Shown here: positions 35,869 through 46,164 of the stretch, piece after piece
How the letters are laid out: every line of letters starts with the position of its first letter
Numbering within the stretch: position 1 is the first letter of the stretch
Assembly (NCBI GenBank): GCA_040880285.1
Contig: JBBDIT010000070.1
Location: forward strand, 7,752-71,751
Direction: 5' to 3'
Source of the DNA: JANQJA01 sp040880285
GTDB taxonomy: Bacteria; Pseudomonadota; Gammaproteobacteria; Pseudomonadales; Azotimanducaceae
DNA: 64,000 nt
Position numbers and translations under genes: made by a program
The notes under the pieces: generated by a model
The model's database searches: none
What the model was told of the DNA's origin: nothing
What the model saw: only the letters and a program-made list of their open reading frames with translations

Positions 35869-36052
35869 ACTGACCGTCAAATGCCCCATCTGCGAAAAGA
35901 ACGTGCGCTGGATGAAGGACAATATCTACCGACCATTTTGTTCGGAGCGTTGCCAGCTCATCGACCTCGGCGAATGGGCCAGCGGGAATCGCTACATACC
36001 CGAAGACGCCGACTATGACGACATAGCCGCCTCGGACCTCGATAAAGATTAA
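35861..36052 (+). CDS. yacG: DNA gyrase inhibitor YacG, zinc-binding
   Basis: 63 residues from ATG 35861. Zinc ligands are Cys-x2-Cys (VKCPICEK) and Cys-x3-Cys (FCSERCQLIDLG), the YacG signature. It binds GyrB and blocks its DNA binding in Escherichia coli. It overlaps coaE and completes the pil-coaE-yacG run. The acidic C-terminus ends DIAASDLDKD. Confidence 0.95.
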   Translation: MSELTVKCPICEKNVRWMKDNIYRPFCSERCQLIDLGEWASGNRYIPEDADYDDIAASDLDKD

Positions 36053-36123
36053 CCACCAACCCGTCTGTCGACAAAGGCAGTCGACAAAGGCAGCGCCCGC
36101 ATCAACGATATTGTCGATTGCCC

Positions 36124-37332
36124 TTAAGTTCGATACTCCGCATTAATCGTTACATACTCATGAGACAAGTCACTGGTCCAGACCGACTCCGAGAATTCTC
36201 CCGCATTCAGGTCAACGACAATCCTTATAGTTTCCTGCGCCATTACTGCCGCACCCTGATTTTCGGAATAGCGCGGATGTTTCTGTCCTGCCTGCATCAA
36301 TTGCACATCACCAAGATAGACATCGAGCTTGTTGACATCAATGGTCACCGGCGCCTTGCCAATTGCCATCACAATTCGACCCCAATTGGCATCACTGGCA
36401 TACAGGGCTGTCTTCATCAACGGTGAATTCGCGATAGCGTATGCAATCGCCAGACACTCAGCCTGTGTTGCCCCATGTTCAACACGAACCTCGACAAATT
36501 TTGTCGCCCCCTCTCCGTCCCGGACTATACTCTGTGCCAGTTCAAGACAGAGGTCATCGAGTATCCGGGCGAATACATCTGCCGATTCACCACCACTTGA
36601 AATATCGGCACCGGAAACACCGGTTGCAGTCAACATACAGGAATCGTTGGTCGAGGTATCACTGTCTATGGTAATCCGATTGAAGGACTTTCCCACCGCT
36701 TGCGTCAGTAACGCTTGTAATTGTGATTGTGCACAGCTCACGTCCGTTGCGATATAACACAGCATCGTCGCCATATTCGGCTGGATCATTCCGGAACCCT
36801 TGGCAATGCCGGTAATGGTGACGTCCCGACTACCCAGCCGGAATATTCGCGAGGCAATCTTCGGTCGCGTATCGGTGGTCATAATGCCTTCTGCCGCAAC
36901 CAACCAGTTCGCCTCGGACAGCGCACTAATCACACCCGGGAGGGCACTGCGGATCTTCTCAACCGGCAATCGTTCACCGATAACTCCTGTCGAAAACGGG
37001 ATGACCGCTTCAGCGGCAACACCAGTCAACTCTGACAGGGCCTTGCAGCAGTTTTCTGCATCGGCAATTCCAAGATCGCCTACACCCGCGTTAGCATTAC
37101 CACTGTTAATCAAAAAATAGCGCGCGGGACTGGAAGCAAGGTGACGCTTACCCACGGTCACAGGTGCCGCCGCAAACAAACTACGGGTGAAAACGCCAGC
37201 GGTGGCACTGCCCTCGGCGAACTCAAACAACACCAGGTCGTTAGAATCGTTTTTCTTGATACCACTTGCAACAGCTGCCAGCCGGACACCGGGCACCGCT
37301 GAGAAATCAACGTTATGGATACCTACGGCCAT
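36124..37332 (-). CDS. argJ: Bifunctional ornithine acetyltransferase / N-acetylglutamate synthase
   Basis: 402 residues from ATG 37332, chosen over TTG 37356 because the latter lies inside secA and the family starts MAVG. The autoproteolytic Thr site is in QPNMATMLCYI, the KGSGMIQPN segment being typical. ArgJ recycles the acetyl group from N-acetylornithine to glutamate in arginine synthesis. It follows secA by 5 bases, a conserved pairing. No obvious ribosome-binding site, so it may depend on coupling. Confidence 0.95.
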   Translation of the reverse strand: MAVGIHNVDFSAVPGVRLAAVASGIKKNDSNDLVLFEFAEGSATAGVFTRSLFAAAPVTVGKRHLASSPARYFLINSGNANAGVGDLGIADAENCCKALSELTGVAAEAVIPFSTGVIGERLPVEKIRSALPGVISALSEANWLVAAEGIMTTDTRPKIASRIFRLGSRDVTITGIAKGSGMIQPNMATMLCYIATDVSCAQSQLQALLTQAVGKSFNRITIDSDTSTNDSCMLTATGVSGADISSGGESADVFARILDDLCLELAQSIVRDGEGATKFVEVRVEHGATQAECLAIAYAIANSPLMKTALYASDANWGRIVMAIGKAPVTIDVNKLDVYLGDVQLMQAGQKHPRYSENQGAAVMAQETIRIVVDLNAGEFSESVWTSDLSHEYVTINAEYRT

Positions 37333-37337
37333 CGGCG

Positions 37338-40219
37338 TTACAACTGGCCGTGACAAGACTTGAATTTTTTACCCGATCCGCAAGGGCACGGTTCGTTCCG
37401 ACCTACCTTCCGCTCACGTCTGACAAAAGGTGTATTACCGCTACCGGTGGCGGCAGCAGGCGCTTCCTCAAGTGCGTTTGCATTCTGGTGGTTGAATTTC
37501 AAACGACTCCTGGCCTCTTCCTCCCGGCGTTCACGCTCGATAGCCACAACATCTTCTTCACTTTGCAGCTGGATGCGGGCCAGTGTCTTGATGACATCAA
37601 GTTTGACATCATTTAACAACTGCTCAAATAACTCGAAGGCTTCTCGCTTGTATTCCTGCTTGGGTTGCTTCTGCGCATACGNNNNNNNNNNNNNNNNNNN
37701 NNNNNNNNNNNNNNNNNNNNNNNNNNNNNNNNNNNNNNNNNNNNNNNNNNNNNNNNNNNNNNNNNNNNNNNNNNNNNNNNNAATAACTCGAAGGCTTCTC
37801 GCTTGTATTCCTGCTTGGGTTGCTTCTGCGCATACGCGCGTAAATGTATGCCCTGACGCAGGTAGTCCATCGCCGCAAGATGCTCTTTCCAAAGCGAATC
37901 CAGAATACGCAACATCATTTGCTTTTCAAATACCCGTATCCCTGGCCCAATCACCTCAGCCTTGCGCTCATACTCAATTCGAATCGACTCGATAATTTTC
38001 TCGCGCAGGTTTTCCTCATGCAGGGATTCATCTTCATCGAGCCAATGTTGTACCGGTAACTTTGCGGCGAATTCGGTCTGCAGAGCCTGTTCAAGGCCGA
38101 CTACATCCCATTGCTCTTCAATGCTCTGGGGTGGGATGTAACCATCAATAATCTGGTTAATCACATCATCCCATAGCGCCGTGATCGTGTCAGAAACATC
38201 TTCTGCCTCCATCAGCTCATTACGCTGTTCATAGATCATCTGACGCTGGTCATTGGCAACATCATCATACTCAAGTAATTGTTTTCGAATATCGAAGTTC
38301 CTGCCTTCGACCTTACGCTGCGCCTTCTCGATCGCGTTGGTCACCATCTTGTGTTCGATGGCTTCTCCCTTCTCCATACCGATACGCTGCATCAGCGATT
38401 TGACCCGGTCCGAGGCAAATATTCGCATCAGGTTGTCATCCATGGAAAGATAGAAACGAGACACGCCAGGGTCACCCTGCCGACCAGCTCGACCACGCAG
38501 TTGATTATCGATGCGTCGGCTTTCATGTCGCTCGGTACCTATCACGTGAAGTCCACCCGCGTTAATCACGACTTCGTGATTATGCCTCCACTCCTCACGA
38601 ATTTTGTCGACTTGCTCCTGGGTAGGATTTTCCAGTTTTGCAACCTCTGCCTCCCAGTTACCACCGAGGATAATGTCAGTACCGCGACCCGCCATGTTAG
38701 TCGCAATCGTTACCGTACCAGGATGGCCCGCCTGGGCAATAATTTCAGCTTCATGCTCGTGAAACTTGGCATTTAATACACTGTGTTTGATTTTCTTCTT
38801 ATTGAGCAGGTCAGACAGTCTTTCAGAAGACTCAATCGAAGCAGTACCTACCAATACCGGCGCCTGCTTTCCGATCGCCTCATTAATCGTCTCGACGATC
38901 GCCTCATATTTCTCTTCAATGGTTAGGTAAATTAGATCATTGTGATCGATACGCACCATCGGTAGGTTGGTCGGGATCACAACAACATCAAGGCCGTAGA
39001 TCTGACGAAATTCAAATGCTTCCGTATCCGCGGTACCTGTCATCCCCGCTAATTTTCGGTAAAGCCTGAAATAATTCTGGAACGTGGTAGAAGCAAGCGT
39101 TTGTGTCTCGTTAGTAATCGGCACATTTTCCTTGGCCTCTATTGCCTGATGGATTCCGCCGGACCAACGTCGCCCCGGCATGGTTCGTCCAGTATGCTCA
39201 TCGACAATCACGATTTCGTTGTCCTGCACGATATAGTCGACATCACGCTGGAACAGGGCGTGGGCTTTTAATGCGTTATGCACATTGTGCAGCAAGGACA
39301 GGTTGGCGGTACCGTAAAGCGACTCACCTTCCTTTAACAACCCGTTTTTTATAAGCAGCGACTCTACTCTCTCGTGGCCCTCTTCTGTCAATTCGACATC
39401 TCGCTGCTTCTCATCCACGTAATAGTCACCGGGCGGCTCAATACCGTCTGCTATATCCTCAGCAGTCTTTTCCTGCCGTTTTAGCTGTGGTGCGATTTTG
39501 TTGATGAATTTGTAGATCTCCGAACTATTTTCAAGACCTCCTGAAATAATCAGCGGCGTTCTCGCCTCATCGATCAGAATCGAATCTACCTCGTCGACAA
39601 TCGCAAAATTGAGCGGTCGCAAGACTCGCTCCTCAAGGCTAAACGCCATATTATCGCGCAAGTAATCGAAGCCAAATTCATTGTTCGTGCCGTAGGTAAC
39701 ATCAGCCTGATACGCCGCTTGTTTTTCTTCATGCGTTTGACCGGAATAGACTACCCCAACGGTCATCCCCAAAGCCTCGTAAATTGGCCCCATCCATTCG
39801 GCGCCCCACCTGGCGAGGTAATCATTGACCGTCACCAGATGAACACCTTCACCGCTGATCGCGTTCAGATATAGCGGCAAGGTCGCAACCAGCGTCTTAC
39901 CTTCACCCGTACGCATCTCTGCGATCCTGCCCTCGTGCAAGGTAATGCCACCTATCAATTGCACATCGAACATCCGCAGTCCAAGTGCGCGTTTACCTGC
40001 CTCACGCACTATTGCAAAGGCTTCAGGTAGCAGCTCATCCAGGGTACTGCCAGCCGAGAGTCGCTCTTTGAATTCCTCACGTTTCGCTTTTACTGCATTA
40101 TCATCCAACTGCTCATACGCTTCCTCGAGCTCGTTGATGCGCTTGACTACTTTGCCCATGCGCCTTAACTCGCGGTCGTTCTTGCTACCTACGATTTTCT
40201 TGATGACCTGAAATACCAT
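37338..40219 (-). CDS. secA: Preprotein translocase ATPase SecA (false gap near the 3' end)
   Basis: Collapsing an exact 55-base duplication and 100 N gives one 908-residue frame, the normal length. Walker A is AEMRTGEGKTL, DEAD-like Walker B VDEVDSILIDEART, then TNMAGRGTDIILGG. The C-terminal SEC-C zinc motif CPCGSGKKFKSCH is intact for SecB and lipid binding. SecA drives export of unfolded proteins through SecYEG. It is followed by argJ and lies 115 bases downstream of the M23 gene, with no secM-like leader recognised. Confidence 0.97.
37627..37836. other. False scaffold gap: exact 55-base duplication around 100 N in secA
   Basis: Bases 37627-37681 and 37782-37836 are identical around 37682-37781 N. 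Collapsing restores the SecA frame. Confidence 0.94.
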
Positions 40220-40334
40220 GATCGGATGTCTCTAACTCGGTGAGGATCGGATTAACTACTGCAAGCGGACCGCCGCGGAGGGCAGTCCGGTCGGGTCCGC
40301 CCACAACGCGGGCCCGCGCAATCAGGATTTTACG

Positions 40335-41258
40335 TCACCGGCTGGCGCGGTGAATGTAGGAAGACGGATCGACCACGCGACCGTTCTTGAAGACTTCGAA
40401 GTGAACATGGGGTCCGGTAGAGCGACCACTGCTACCCATGGTTGCGATAACCTGGCTTTTTTTGACGATATCGCCAACTTTGACCAGCAATTCCTTGTGA
40501 TGTCCATACCGAGTGGAAAATCCACCGCCGTGATTAACCTCAACCATCTGTCCGTAGCCACTACGTGGCCCGGAATAGACGACCACACCGGCAGCCACCG
40601 TAATCACATTGGCGCCCTCTTTGCCGGCGAAATCTATGCCATTGTGCCAGGCACGACGCCCAGTGATCGGATCGTTTCGCATACCGAACCGGGAAGACAT
40701 CCAGCCTTTTTCGACCGGGCGTCCGGCGAGGAATACATCATTTTGAATCTTTCGATCGATTAGCAGCGTCTCAAGTACACTCAGTTGTTGTTCCCTGTTT
40801 TCGATATCCTGGGCCAGCTGGTTAAGCAACTGCATATATTCAGGCGGTGTATAAGAACCGCCTTGTTCCGGCAATTCAGGACCACCCATAGCAGGCGGCT
40901 GGGAGAAGTCGAATTCTCCTTCGTCCAGTTTAGCCACGGTTGTGAGGCGTTCACCCAATGCGTCAAGACGCACGATTCTCGCCTGCAGCTGTGCCAATCG
41001 CAGGGCGCTGGCCTCAAGATTCACTTCCGCGTCGCGTCGCGCGCTCTCGATCGCTCGATTCTGGTCCTCGAGCACCTGACGCCACTTGCCGACCATTTCC
41101 CCGGTCAGGTTGGCCTCCCCGACCCCATGACGGTAGGACAGATAACCCGCTGCTACCGGGATACCCAATAGGCCAGCGATCGTAAGGCCAAGTAAAAAGC
41201 CGTTGGCAGTAAATGTCCTGGCCCTGCCCGAGTGATTGTCGACGATAATAAACTTCAT
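40335..41258 (-). CDS. M23 family zinc metallopeptidase (peptidoglycan endopeptidase-like)
   Basis: 307 residues. One N-terminal membrane helix (GFLLGLTIAGLLGIPVAAGYL) and a coiled-coil stretch (about 45-180) precede the LytM domain. The zinc ligands are His and Asp in AWHNGIDFAG and His in GPHVHFEVF, so unlike EnvC or NlpD it may be active. Such enzymes cut peptide cross-links in the periplasm. It lies just upstream of secA, as in Pseudomonas, and is divergent from dciA. Confidence 0.9.
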   Translation of the reverse strand: MKFIIVDNHSGRARTFTANGFLLGLTIAGLLGIPVAAGYLSYRHGVGEANLTGEMVGKWRQVLEDQNRAIESARRDAEVNLEASALRLAQLQARIVRLDALGERLTTVAKLDEGEFDFSQPPAMGGPELPEQGGSYTPPEYMQLLNQLAQDIENREQQLSVLETLLIDRKIQNDVFLAGRPVEKGWMSSRFGMRNDPITGRRAWHNGIDFAGKEGANVITVAAGVVVYSGPRSGYGQMVEVNHGGGFSTRYGHHKELLVKVGDIVKKSQVIATMGSSGRSTGPHVHFEVFKNGRVVDPSSYIHRASR

Positions 41259-41376
41259 AATCGGCTTTCTTCTCTCGCCTGCTGGCGTTTAATTTCCCTG
41301 TTGTGTTGAAGTGAGGCTTCCCATAAAGCAAGCCCACCAGTTATATTCCCTTTAACTACTTAACGCTTCTAATCCC

Positions 41377-41820
41377 ATGCCGCGTATTCCTGACTCAATT
41401 CGTAAGCCTACACAAATTATCGGCCAAAAAACGGGCACACTTCAAAATTTATACAGTCATGCCCGCGAACTACTGGCACTCCAGGCAAAAGTCCGGGCCA
41501 TGGTGCCAGGAGACATCTATGTCGCGGCCTTCGATGACGGCATCCTGCATCTCATCACGCCTTCTTCCGCTCTCGCTAGTCGCCTACGCTACCATCAGCC
41601 CAAACTCATAGAAACCCTGCGCCGCAAGGACAAATTATCCATCGGGAAATTGAAGGTGACCGTCAGGCCAGATCCCATACACACTGACCCTCCCCAACGT
41701 GAGGCGATCCCGCTTTCCCCCGAAAATGCCCATCACATGGCACTAGCGGCTAAATATATCGAAGATGATGGGTTGCGCAAAGCGATGATTCGTCTATCTC
41801 ATCGTGCCAAGGACCAATAA
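41377..41820 (+). CDS. dciA: DciA-like protein (DUF721), probable helicase loader
   Basis: 147 residues. The DUF721 fold is evident in VPGDIYVAAFDDGILHLITPSSALASRLRY, a KH-like region with Trp/Leu-rich strands. DciA loads the replicative DnaB helicase in bacteria lacking DnaC. It is divergent from the M23 gene (118 bases between starts) and converges on lpxC with a 38-base gap. The overall match is to family features, not to individual active residues. Confidence 0.8.
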   Translation: MPRIPDSIRKPTQIIGQKTGTLQNLYSHARELLALQAKVRAMVPGDIYVAAFDDGILHLITPSSALASRLRYHQPKLIETLRRKDKLSIGKLKVTVRPDPIHTDPPQREAIPLSPENAHHMALAAKYIEDDGLRKAMIRLSHRAKDQ

Positions 41821-41858
41821 ATGCACTAACTTGGTGCATTTTCAATTCAATAGGCCAA

Positions 41859-42788
41859 CTATTGTTCTGCCAGCACCGACCGCGCATAAGCCAGCGGTAC
41901 CGCGTCCGGATCATCAAATGTCACGATTTCCCAGGCATCTTCCTGTTTCAATAATTCTTCCCGTAGCGCGTGATGCGCCGAGTGGCCCGACTTGTAGCCG
42001 ACAAACTCCCCGATAATCGAGTGACCCAGCAGGTACAGATCACCGATTGCATCCAGGATTTTGTGCCGCACAAACTCATCCTCGTGCCGTAACCCTTCAT
42101 CGTTCAGCACCCGGTATTCGTCCACCACAACCGCATTGTCGAGGCTTCCGCCCTGGGCCAGATTTTGTTCCCGGAGAAACTCAAATTCCTGCATCAACCC
42201 AAAGGTACGGGCCCGACTGACCTCCTTCACAAATGACGTCGTACTGAAATTAACGCTGGCGCTCTGCTCCTTGATCACGGCATTGTCATACACAATAGTA
42301 TGGCTGACTTTGAAACCTTCGAACGGCTGCAACAAGGCGCTCTGGTTATGCCACCTTACCCCCTCAGGGCCAGTGACACTCACTTTCTTCTTGATTTTAA
42401 TAAACTTTTTGAGGGCCCGCTGCTCGGCTATGCCGGCAGATTGGATCAGGAAGACAAAGGTCGCGGCGCTGCCATCCATAATCGGCATCTCGGGACCACT
42501 GACCTCGACGTACGCATTGTCAATGCCAAGACCGCTGAAGGCGGACATCAAGTGCTCGATCGTGGCGATTTTTTGGCCACTTTCGCTGGAAATCGTGGTG
42601 GCCAGTGTCGTGTCACAGACGCACCGGCTAAGAGCAGGAATCTCCACCGCGGGATCTGTATCTACCCGCAAAAATACAATTCCAGTATCAATCGGCGCAG
42701 GACGCAAGGTCAGGTAGACCTTCTCTCCCGTGTGTAACCCGACTCCAGTCGCCCTGATAATATTTTTAAGCGTTCGTTGGTTAATCAT
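41859..42788 (-). CDS. lpxC: UDP-3-O-acyl-N-acetylglucosamine deacetylase LpxC
   Basis: 309 residues from ATG 42788, preferred over 42842, giving MINQRTLKNIIRATGVGLH. The zinc ligands are His in IEHLMSAFSG and the pair in RHKILDAIGD; the late KSGHSAHHAL carries the catalytic His. LpxC commits UDP-acylGlcNAc to lipid A. It follows ftsZ in the same direction with a 242-base spacer, so it probably has its own promoter there. Confidence 0.96.
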   Translation of the reverse strand: MINQRTLKNIIRATGVGLHTGEKVYLTLRPAPIDTGIVFLRVDTDPAVEIPALSRCVCDTTLATTISSESGQKIATIEHLMSAFSGLGIDNAYVEVSGPEMPIMDGSAATFVFLIQSAGIAEQRALKKFIKIKKKVSVTGPEGVRWHNQSALLQPFEGFKVSHTIVYDNAVIKEQSASVNFSTTSFVKEVSRARTFGLMQEFEFLREQNLAQGGSLDNAVVVDEYRVLNDEGLRHEDEFVRHKILDAIGDLYLLGHSIIGEFVGYKSGHSAHHALREELLKQEDAWEIVTFDDPDAVPLAYARSVLAEQ

Positions 42789-42982
42789 TCTTATTGTAAG
42801 GTCCCCAAAAGCGCGCGAAATGGTACCAGAATTTCGCCCCATAACCTACCCGGACGACATTCGGTACCTCCCTCCCCTCGTTCTTCTTATCTTCCTCTAT
42901 GGGTAGAACTTCGACTACGGTCTCGCTTATTAGTTCTTTGCCATACCGGAGTGAAATCAGGCAATTTTCACGCCAACTGAGC

Positions 42983-43013
42983 TGCGGCGGCGGAGAATCC
43001 TTCGCCTGCCGCA
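42983..43013 (-). terminator. Possible hairpin after ftsZ
   Basis: TGCGGC and GCCGCA pair, with further inner pairing (GCGGA and TTCGC), 18 bases after the ftsZ stop. There is no T run, so it may be only an attenuating or stabilising hairpin. The rest of the 242-base ftsZ-lpxC spacer shows nothing clear. Confidence 0.35.
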
Positions 43014-43030
43014 CGGGCCGGAACTGTCCT

Positions 43031-44179
43031 TTAGTCGGCCTGACGCCGCAGAAACGCCGGAATATCCAGGTACTCCATATCCTTGGCGTTGCCAGGCTCA
43101 TCGCCATGGCTACCCTGCTTACGCATGACCGTCGGCTTATCGAAGTCCCCATAGTCAACAGTACCGTCACCGGCAACCTTCTTCTGCGTGTTATCCACAA
43201 CCTTCTTCGGCTTCTCGGCGCCAGTATTACCTAATCCGGTCGCAACTACTGTGACCCGGATCTCATCTCCCATCTCCGGGTCGATCACCGTACCAACCAC
43301 CACAGTCGCATTTTCCGATGCAAATTCTTCGATCGTGGCACCAACCTCAGAGAATTCACCCAGGGAAATATCTGCATCAGCGGCAATATTGACGAGGATC
43401 CCTCTGGCACCGTTGAAATCGATATTCTCAAGCAATGGGCTACGAATAGCGGCTTCTGCCGCCTCACGTGCTCGATTTTCGCCCTTCGCGCGTCCGCTGC
43501 CCATCATCGCCATGCCCATTTCCGACATCACCGTCCGGACATCGGCAAAGTCCACGTTGATCATGCCGGGGCGTATGATCAGGTCCGCAATACCCTGGAC
43601 CGCACCGAGAAGCACATCGTCGACGGCAGCAAACGCCTTCAATAACGGTGTTTCTTCGCCCATGATCGACAGAAGCTTCTCATTGGGAATGGTAATCAAT
43701 GAGTCGACATGCTGGGACAAGTCACGAATACCCGCTTCAGCGAGCGCCATACGCTTCTTGCCTTCAAAAGCAAACGGCTTGGTGACCACTGCCACTGTAA
43801 GGATGTCGAGACTACGAGCGACTTCAGCTACAATCGGCGCCGCACCAGTTCCCGTACCACCTCCCATACCGGCGGTGATAAATACCATATCAGCCCCTTT
43901 CAACACTTCGGCTATCCGATCCTTATCCTCAAGGGCGGCATCGCGCCCCATGATCGGATTGGCACCGGCACCAAGGCCTTTGGTGATTGACGTACCCAAC
44001 TGCAGAAGCGTTTTCGCAGAAAGGCTGTGGAGTGCCTGGGCATCCGTGTTGGCACAAACGAATTCCACTCCGGCAATATCCTGGTTGACCATGTGCTGGA
44101 CGGCGTTACCACCGCCACCGCCGACACCGACAACCTTGATAATCGCACTTTGTGGCGCGCTATCGACTAGTTCGAACAT
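43031..44179 (-). CDS. ftsZ: Cell division protein FtsZ
   Basis: 382 residues from ATG 44179, with GAGGAGGG 7 bases upstream; an in-frame TTG at 44185 is less likely. The GTP-binding signature GGGTGTGAAP and the N-terminal KVVGVGGGGGNAVQHM are present, and the C-terminal conserved peptide reads DIPAFLRRQAD, the FtsA/ZipA-binding tail. FtsZ polymerises at midcell to form the Z ring. It closes the dcw run behind ftsA with 27 bases between. Confidence 0.98.
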   Translation of the reverse strand: MFELVDSAPQSAIIKVVGVGGGGGNAVQHMVNQDIAGVEFVCANTDAQALHSLSAKTLLQLGTSITKGLGAGANPIMGRDAALEDKDRIAEVLKGADMVFITAGMGGGTGTGAAPIVAEVARSLDILTVAVVTKPFAFEGKKRMALAEAGIRDLSQHVDSLITIPNEKLLSIMGEETPLLKAFAAVDDVLLGAVQGIADLIIRPGMINVDFADVRTVMSEMGMAMMGSGRAKGENRAREAAEAAIRSPLLENIDFNGARGILVNIAADADISLGEFSEVGATIEEFASENATVVVGTVIDPEMGDEIRVTVVATGLGNTGAEKPKKVVDNTQKKVAGDGTVDYGDFDKPTVMRKQGSHGDEPGNAKDMEYLDIPAFLRRQAD

Positions 44180-44206
44180 AACCAAACCCTCCTCAGGTTC
44201 ACTCTT

Positions 44207-45439
44207 TTAATAATTACCCATTAACCAGCTTTTGACTTTTCCAACCAGGCCGTTCATTCCCACATTGGCAGGAAGCACAACGCCATCGCATTGCTGCCTG
44301 GCGCCATACAGCAAAAGGCCAACGGCAGTGGAGTAAATGGGATTACGGACAATATCCGTAAGCCCGGTCACACCTTGCGGTTTACCTATGCTGACCGGCA
44401 TGTGGAATATCTCTTCTGCGAGCTCAACAACCCCTTCCATCTTGGAAGTCCCCCCCGTCAACACGACACCCGCTGCGATAAGATCTTCAAAGCCACTGCG
44501 ACGCAGCTCAGCCTGTATCAACGTAAACAATTCGTCATAACGTGGCTCAACTACTTCTGCCAGCGCTTGACGTGAGAGATCGCGGTCGACGCGATCCCCA
44601 ACACTCGGCACTTTGATCGTCTCATTCTCCCCGGCGAGGCTGGCAAGCGCACACGCATACTTGATCTTGATCTCTTCAGCGTGTGGCGTCGGCGTTCTAA
44701 GCGCCATGGCGATATCATTGGTGACCTGGTCTCCCGCAATCGGGATGACTGCGGTGTGCCGGATCGCACCATCGGTGAAAACTGCAATGTCGGTGGTTCC
44801 GCCGCCAATATCTACCAGGCAAACACCCAGGTCCTTCTCATCTTCGGTCAAGACCGCGTAACCCGACGCCAATTGTTCTAATATGATGTCCTGCACTTCG
44901 AGCCCACACCGGCGTATACACTTTTCAATGTTCTGTGCAGCATTCACCGCACAGGTCACCAGGTGTACCTTGGCTTCCAGTCGTACTCCGGACATGCCAA
45001 GGGGTTCCCTGACCCCTTCTTGCGTATCGATCACATATTCCTGCGGCAGGATATGGAGAATTTTCTGGTCAGCAGGTATTGCTACTGCCTGGGCAGCATC
45101 TATGACACGTTCAATATCCGGCTGGAAAACTTCCCGGTCCCGGATCGCCACAATACCGTGGGAGTTAAGGCTCCTTATATGGCTACCGGCAATACCCGCA
45201 TAGACCGCATTAATCTGGCAACCGGCCATCAATTCCGCTTCCTCGACGGCTCGCTGGATCGATTGGACCGTGGACTCTATGTTGACCACGACCCCTTTTT
45301 TAAGTCCTCGTGACGGGTGACTACCGATACCGACAATTTCGACGTCGCCTTCCGGCGACATTTCTCCCACGATGCAAACCACCTTGGAAGTACCAATATC
45401 AAGCCCGACGATCATCCGATTAACGATTGAACCTGTCAT
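44207..45439 (-). CDS. ftsA: Cell division protein FtsA
   Basis: 410 residues. Actin-like fold: phosphate-1 motif VGLDIGTSKVVC, phosphate-2 LVDIGGGTTDIAVF and the adenosine motif VVLTGGTSKMEG. The C-terminal amphipathic helix (LVGKVKSWLMGNY) ties Z rings to the membrane. The start overlaps the ftsQ stop by 4 bases. Confidence 0.97.
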   Translation of the reverse strand: MTGSIVNRMIVGLDIGTSKVVCIVGEMSPEGDVEIVGIGSHPSRGLKKGVVVNIESTVQSIQRAVEEAELMAGCQINAVYAGIAGSHIRSLNSHGIVAIRDREVFQPDIERVIDAAQAVAIPADQKILHILPQEYVIDTQEGVREPLGMSGVRLEAKVHLVTCAVNAAQNIEKCIRRCGLEVQDIILEQLASGYAVLTEDEKDLGVCLVDIGGGTTDIAVFTDGAIRHTAVIPIAGDQVTNDIAMALRTPTPHAEEIKIKYACALASLAGENETIKVPSVGDRVDRDLSRQALAEVVEPRYDELFTLIQAELRRSGFEDLIAAGVVLTGGTSKMEGVVELAEEIFHMPVSIGKPQGVTGLTDIVRNPIYSTAVGLLLYGARQQCDGVVLPANVGMNGLVGKVKSWLMGNY

Positions 45440-46164
45440 AGTCTGAGTTCTCTCTGCGAATTATTCGTATTAGCTAGTGAAAGGCCCGTTTGTGAGTCTT
45501 TCCAATCAACGGCAATCCCATTTGAGTACCGCGTATCAATCTGCTCAATGTCGTCGAGTCGCTGATACAACCCGCCACGCTCAACAACCAGCAGAAATCT
45601 CTGAATCCTTTCCATAATATTGTCCTTGCCAATCAAGACCTTGACTCCTTGCCCGGTTGTAAACTCCCAGGCTCCACGCTCATCAAATACAAGCACTTCT
45701 ATCGACTGGGCCGACTGGGTCAATGCCTTTGTCAAATCGTGATACTGTTGCATCACTTCTCGTTCGCTTGAATCAGGGCCATAGAGGTGGGCTAAATCCC
45801 CCGGCACAAGATAGGGTGACGTAAAAACCTTTCCCTTATCATTAACAAACGCGTCGTCATTCCAATAGGCGATCGCTTGCTCTTCCGACACCTTGATTTC
45901 AATGCGATCGGGCCAGTGCCTGGCCACGTCTACTTTGTCAATCCACTCCCTGGCTTCGAGTATCCGCTTGATGTCCCCCAATTCCTTGATCTTCAATCGA
46001 TTAACGACCAGTGTATTGAGAATTTCTGTGCGCTGGGCTTGCGACAGGTCACCGCCAACGGCCAAAAAATTCATATCAAGACTTACCTCTTGTGCAGCAC
46101 GCATGCCGAACGCAGCGACGCCAACCAATACCAGGACAGCAATATTGAATTTCAGGTTTTTCAT
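45436..46164 (-). CDS. ftsQ: Cell division protein FtsQ
   Basis: 242 residues. One N-terminal membrane helix (FNIAVLVLVGVAAFGMRA) is followed by a periplasmic POTRA domain (LNTLVVNRLKIKELGDIKRIL) and the beta domain. FtsQ recruits FtsL-FtsB to the divisome. Its ATG overlaps the murC stop, and no ddl or murB gene lies between murC and ftsQ as in Escherichia coli. Confidence 0.93.
   Translation of the reverse strand: MKNLKFNIAVLVLVGVAAFGMRAAQEVSLDMNFLAVGGDLSQAQRTEILNTLVVNRLKIKELGDIKRILEAREWIDKVDVARHWPDRIEIKVSEEQAIAYWNDDAFVNDKGKVFTSPYLVPGDLAHLYGPDSSEREVMQQYHDLTKALTQSAQSIEVLVFDERGAWEFTTGQGVKVLIGKDNIMERIQRFLLVVERGGLYQRLDDIEQIDTRYSNGIAVDWKDSQTGLSLANTNNSQRELRL

Noticed and set aside
27505..37836. 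Three pairs of 55-base direct repeats as mobile-element target duplications
   Set aside because: All are exactly 55 bases and flank exactly 100 N; collapsing each restores a gene. This is an assembly signature.
42781..43200. Minus-strand frame between ftsZ and lpxC
   Set aside because: Overlaps the ftsZ 3' end in another frame, lacks conserved sequence and a ribosome-binding site.
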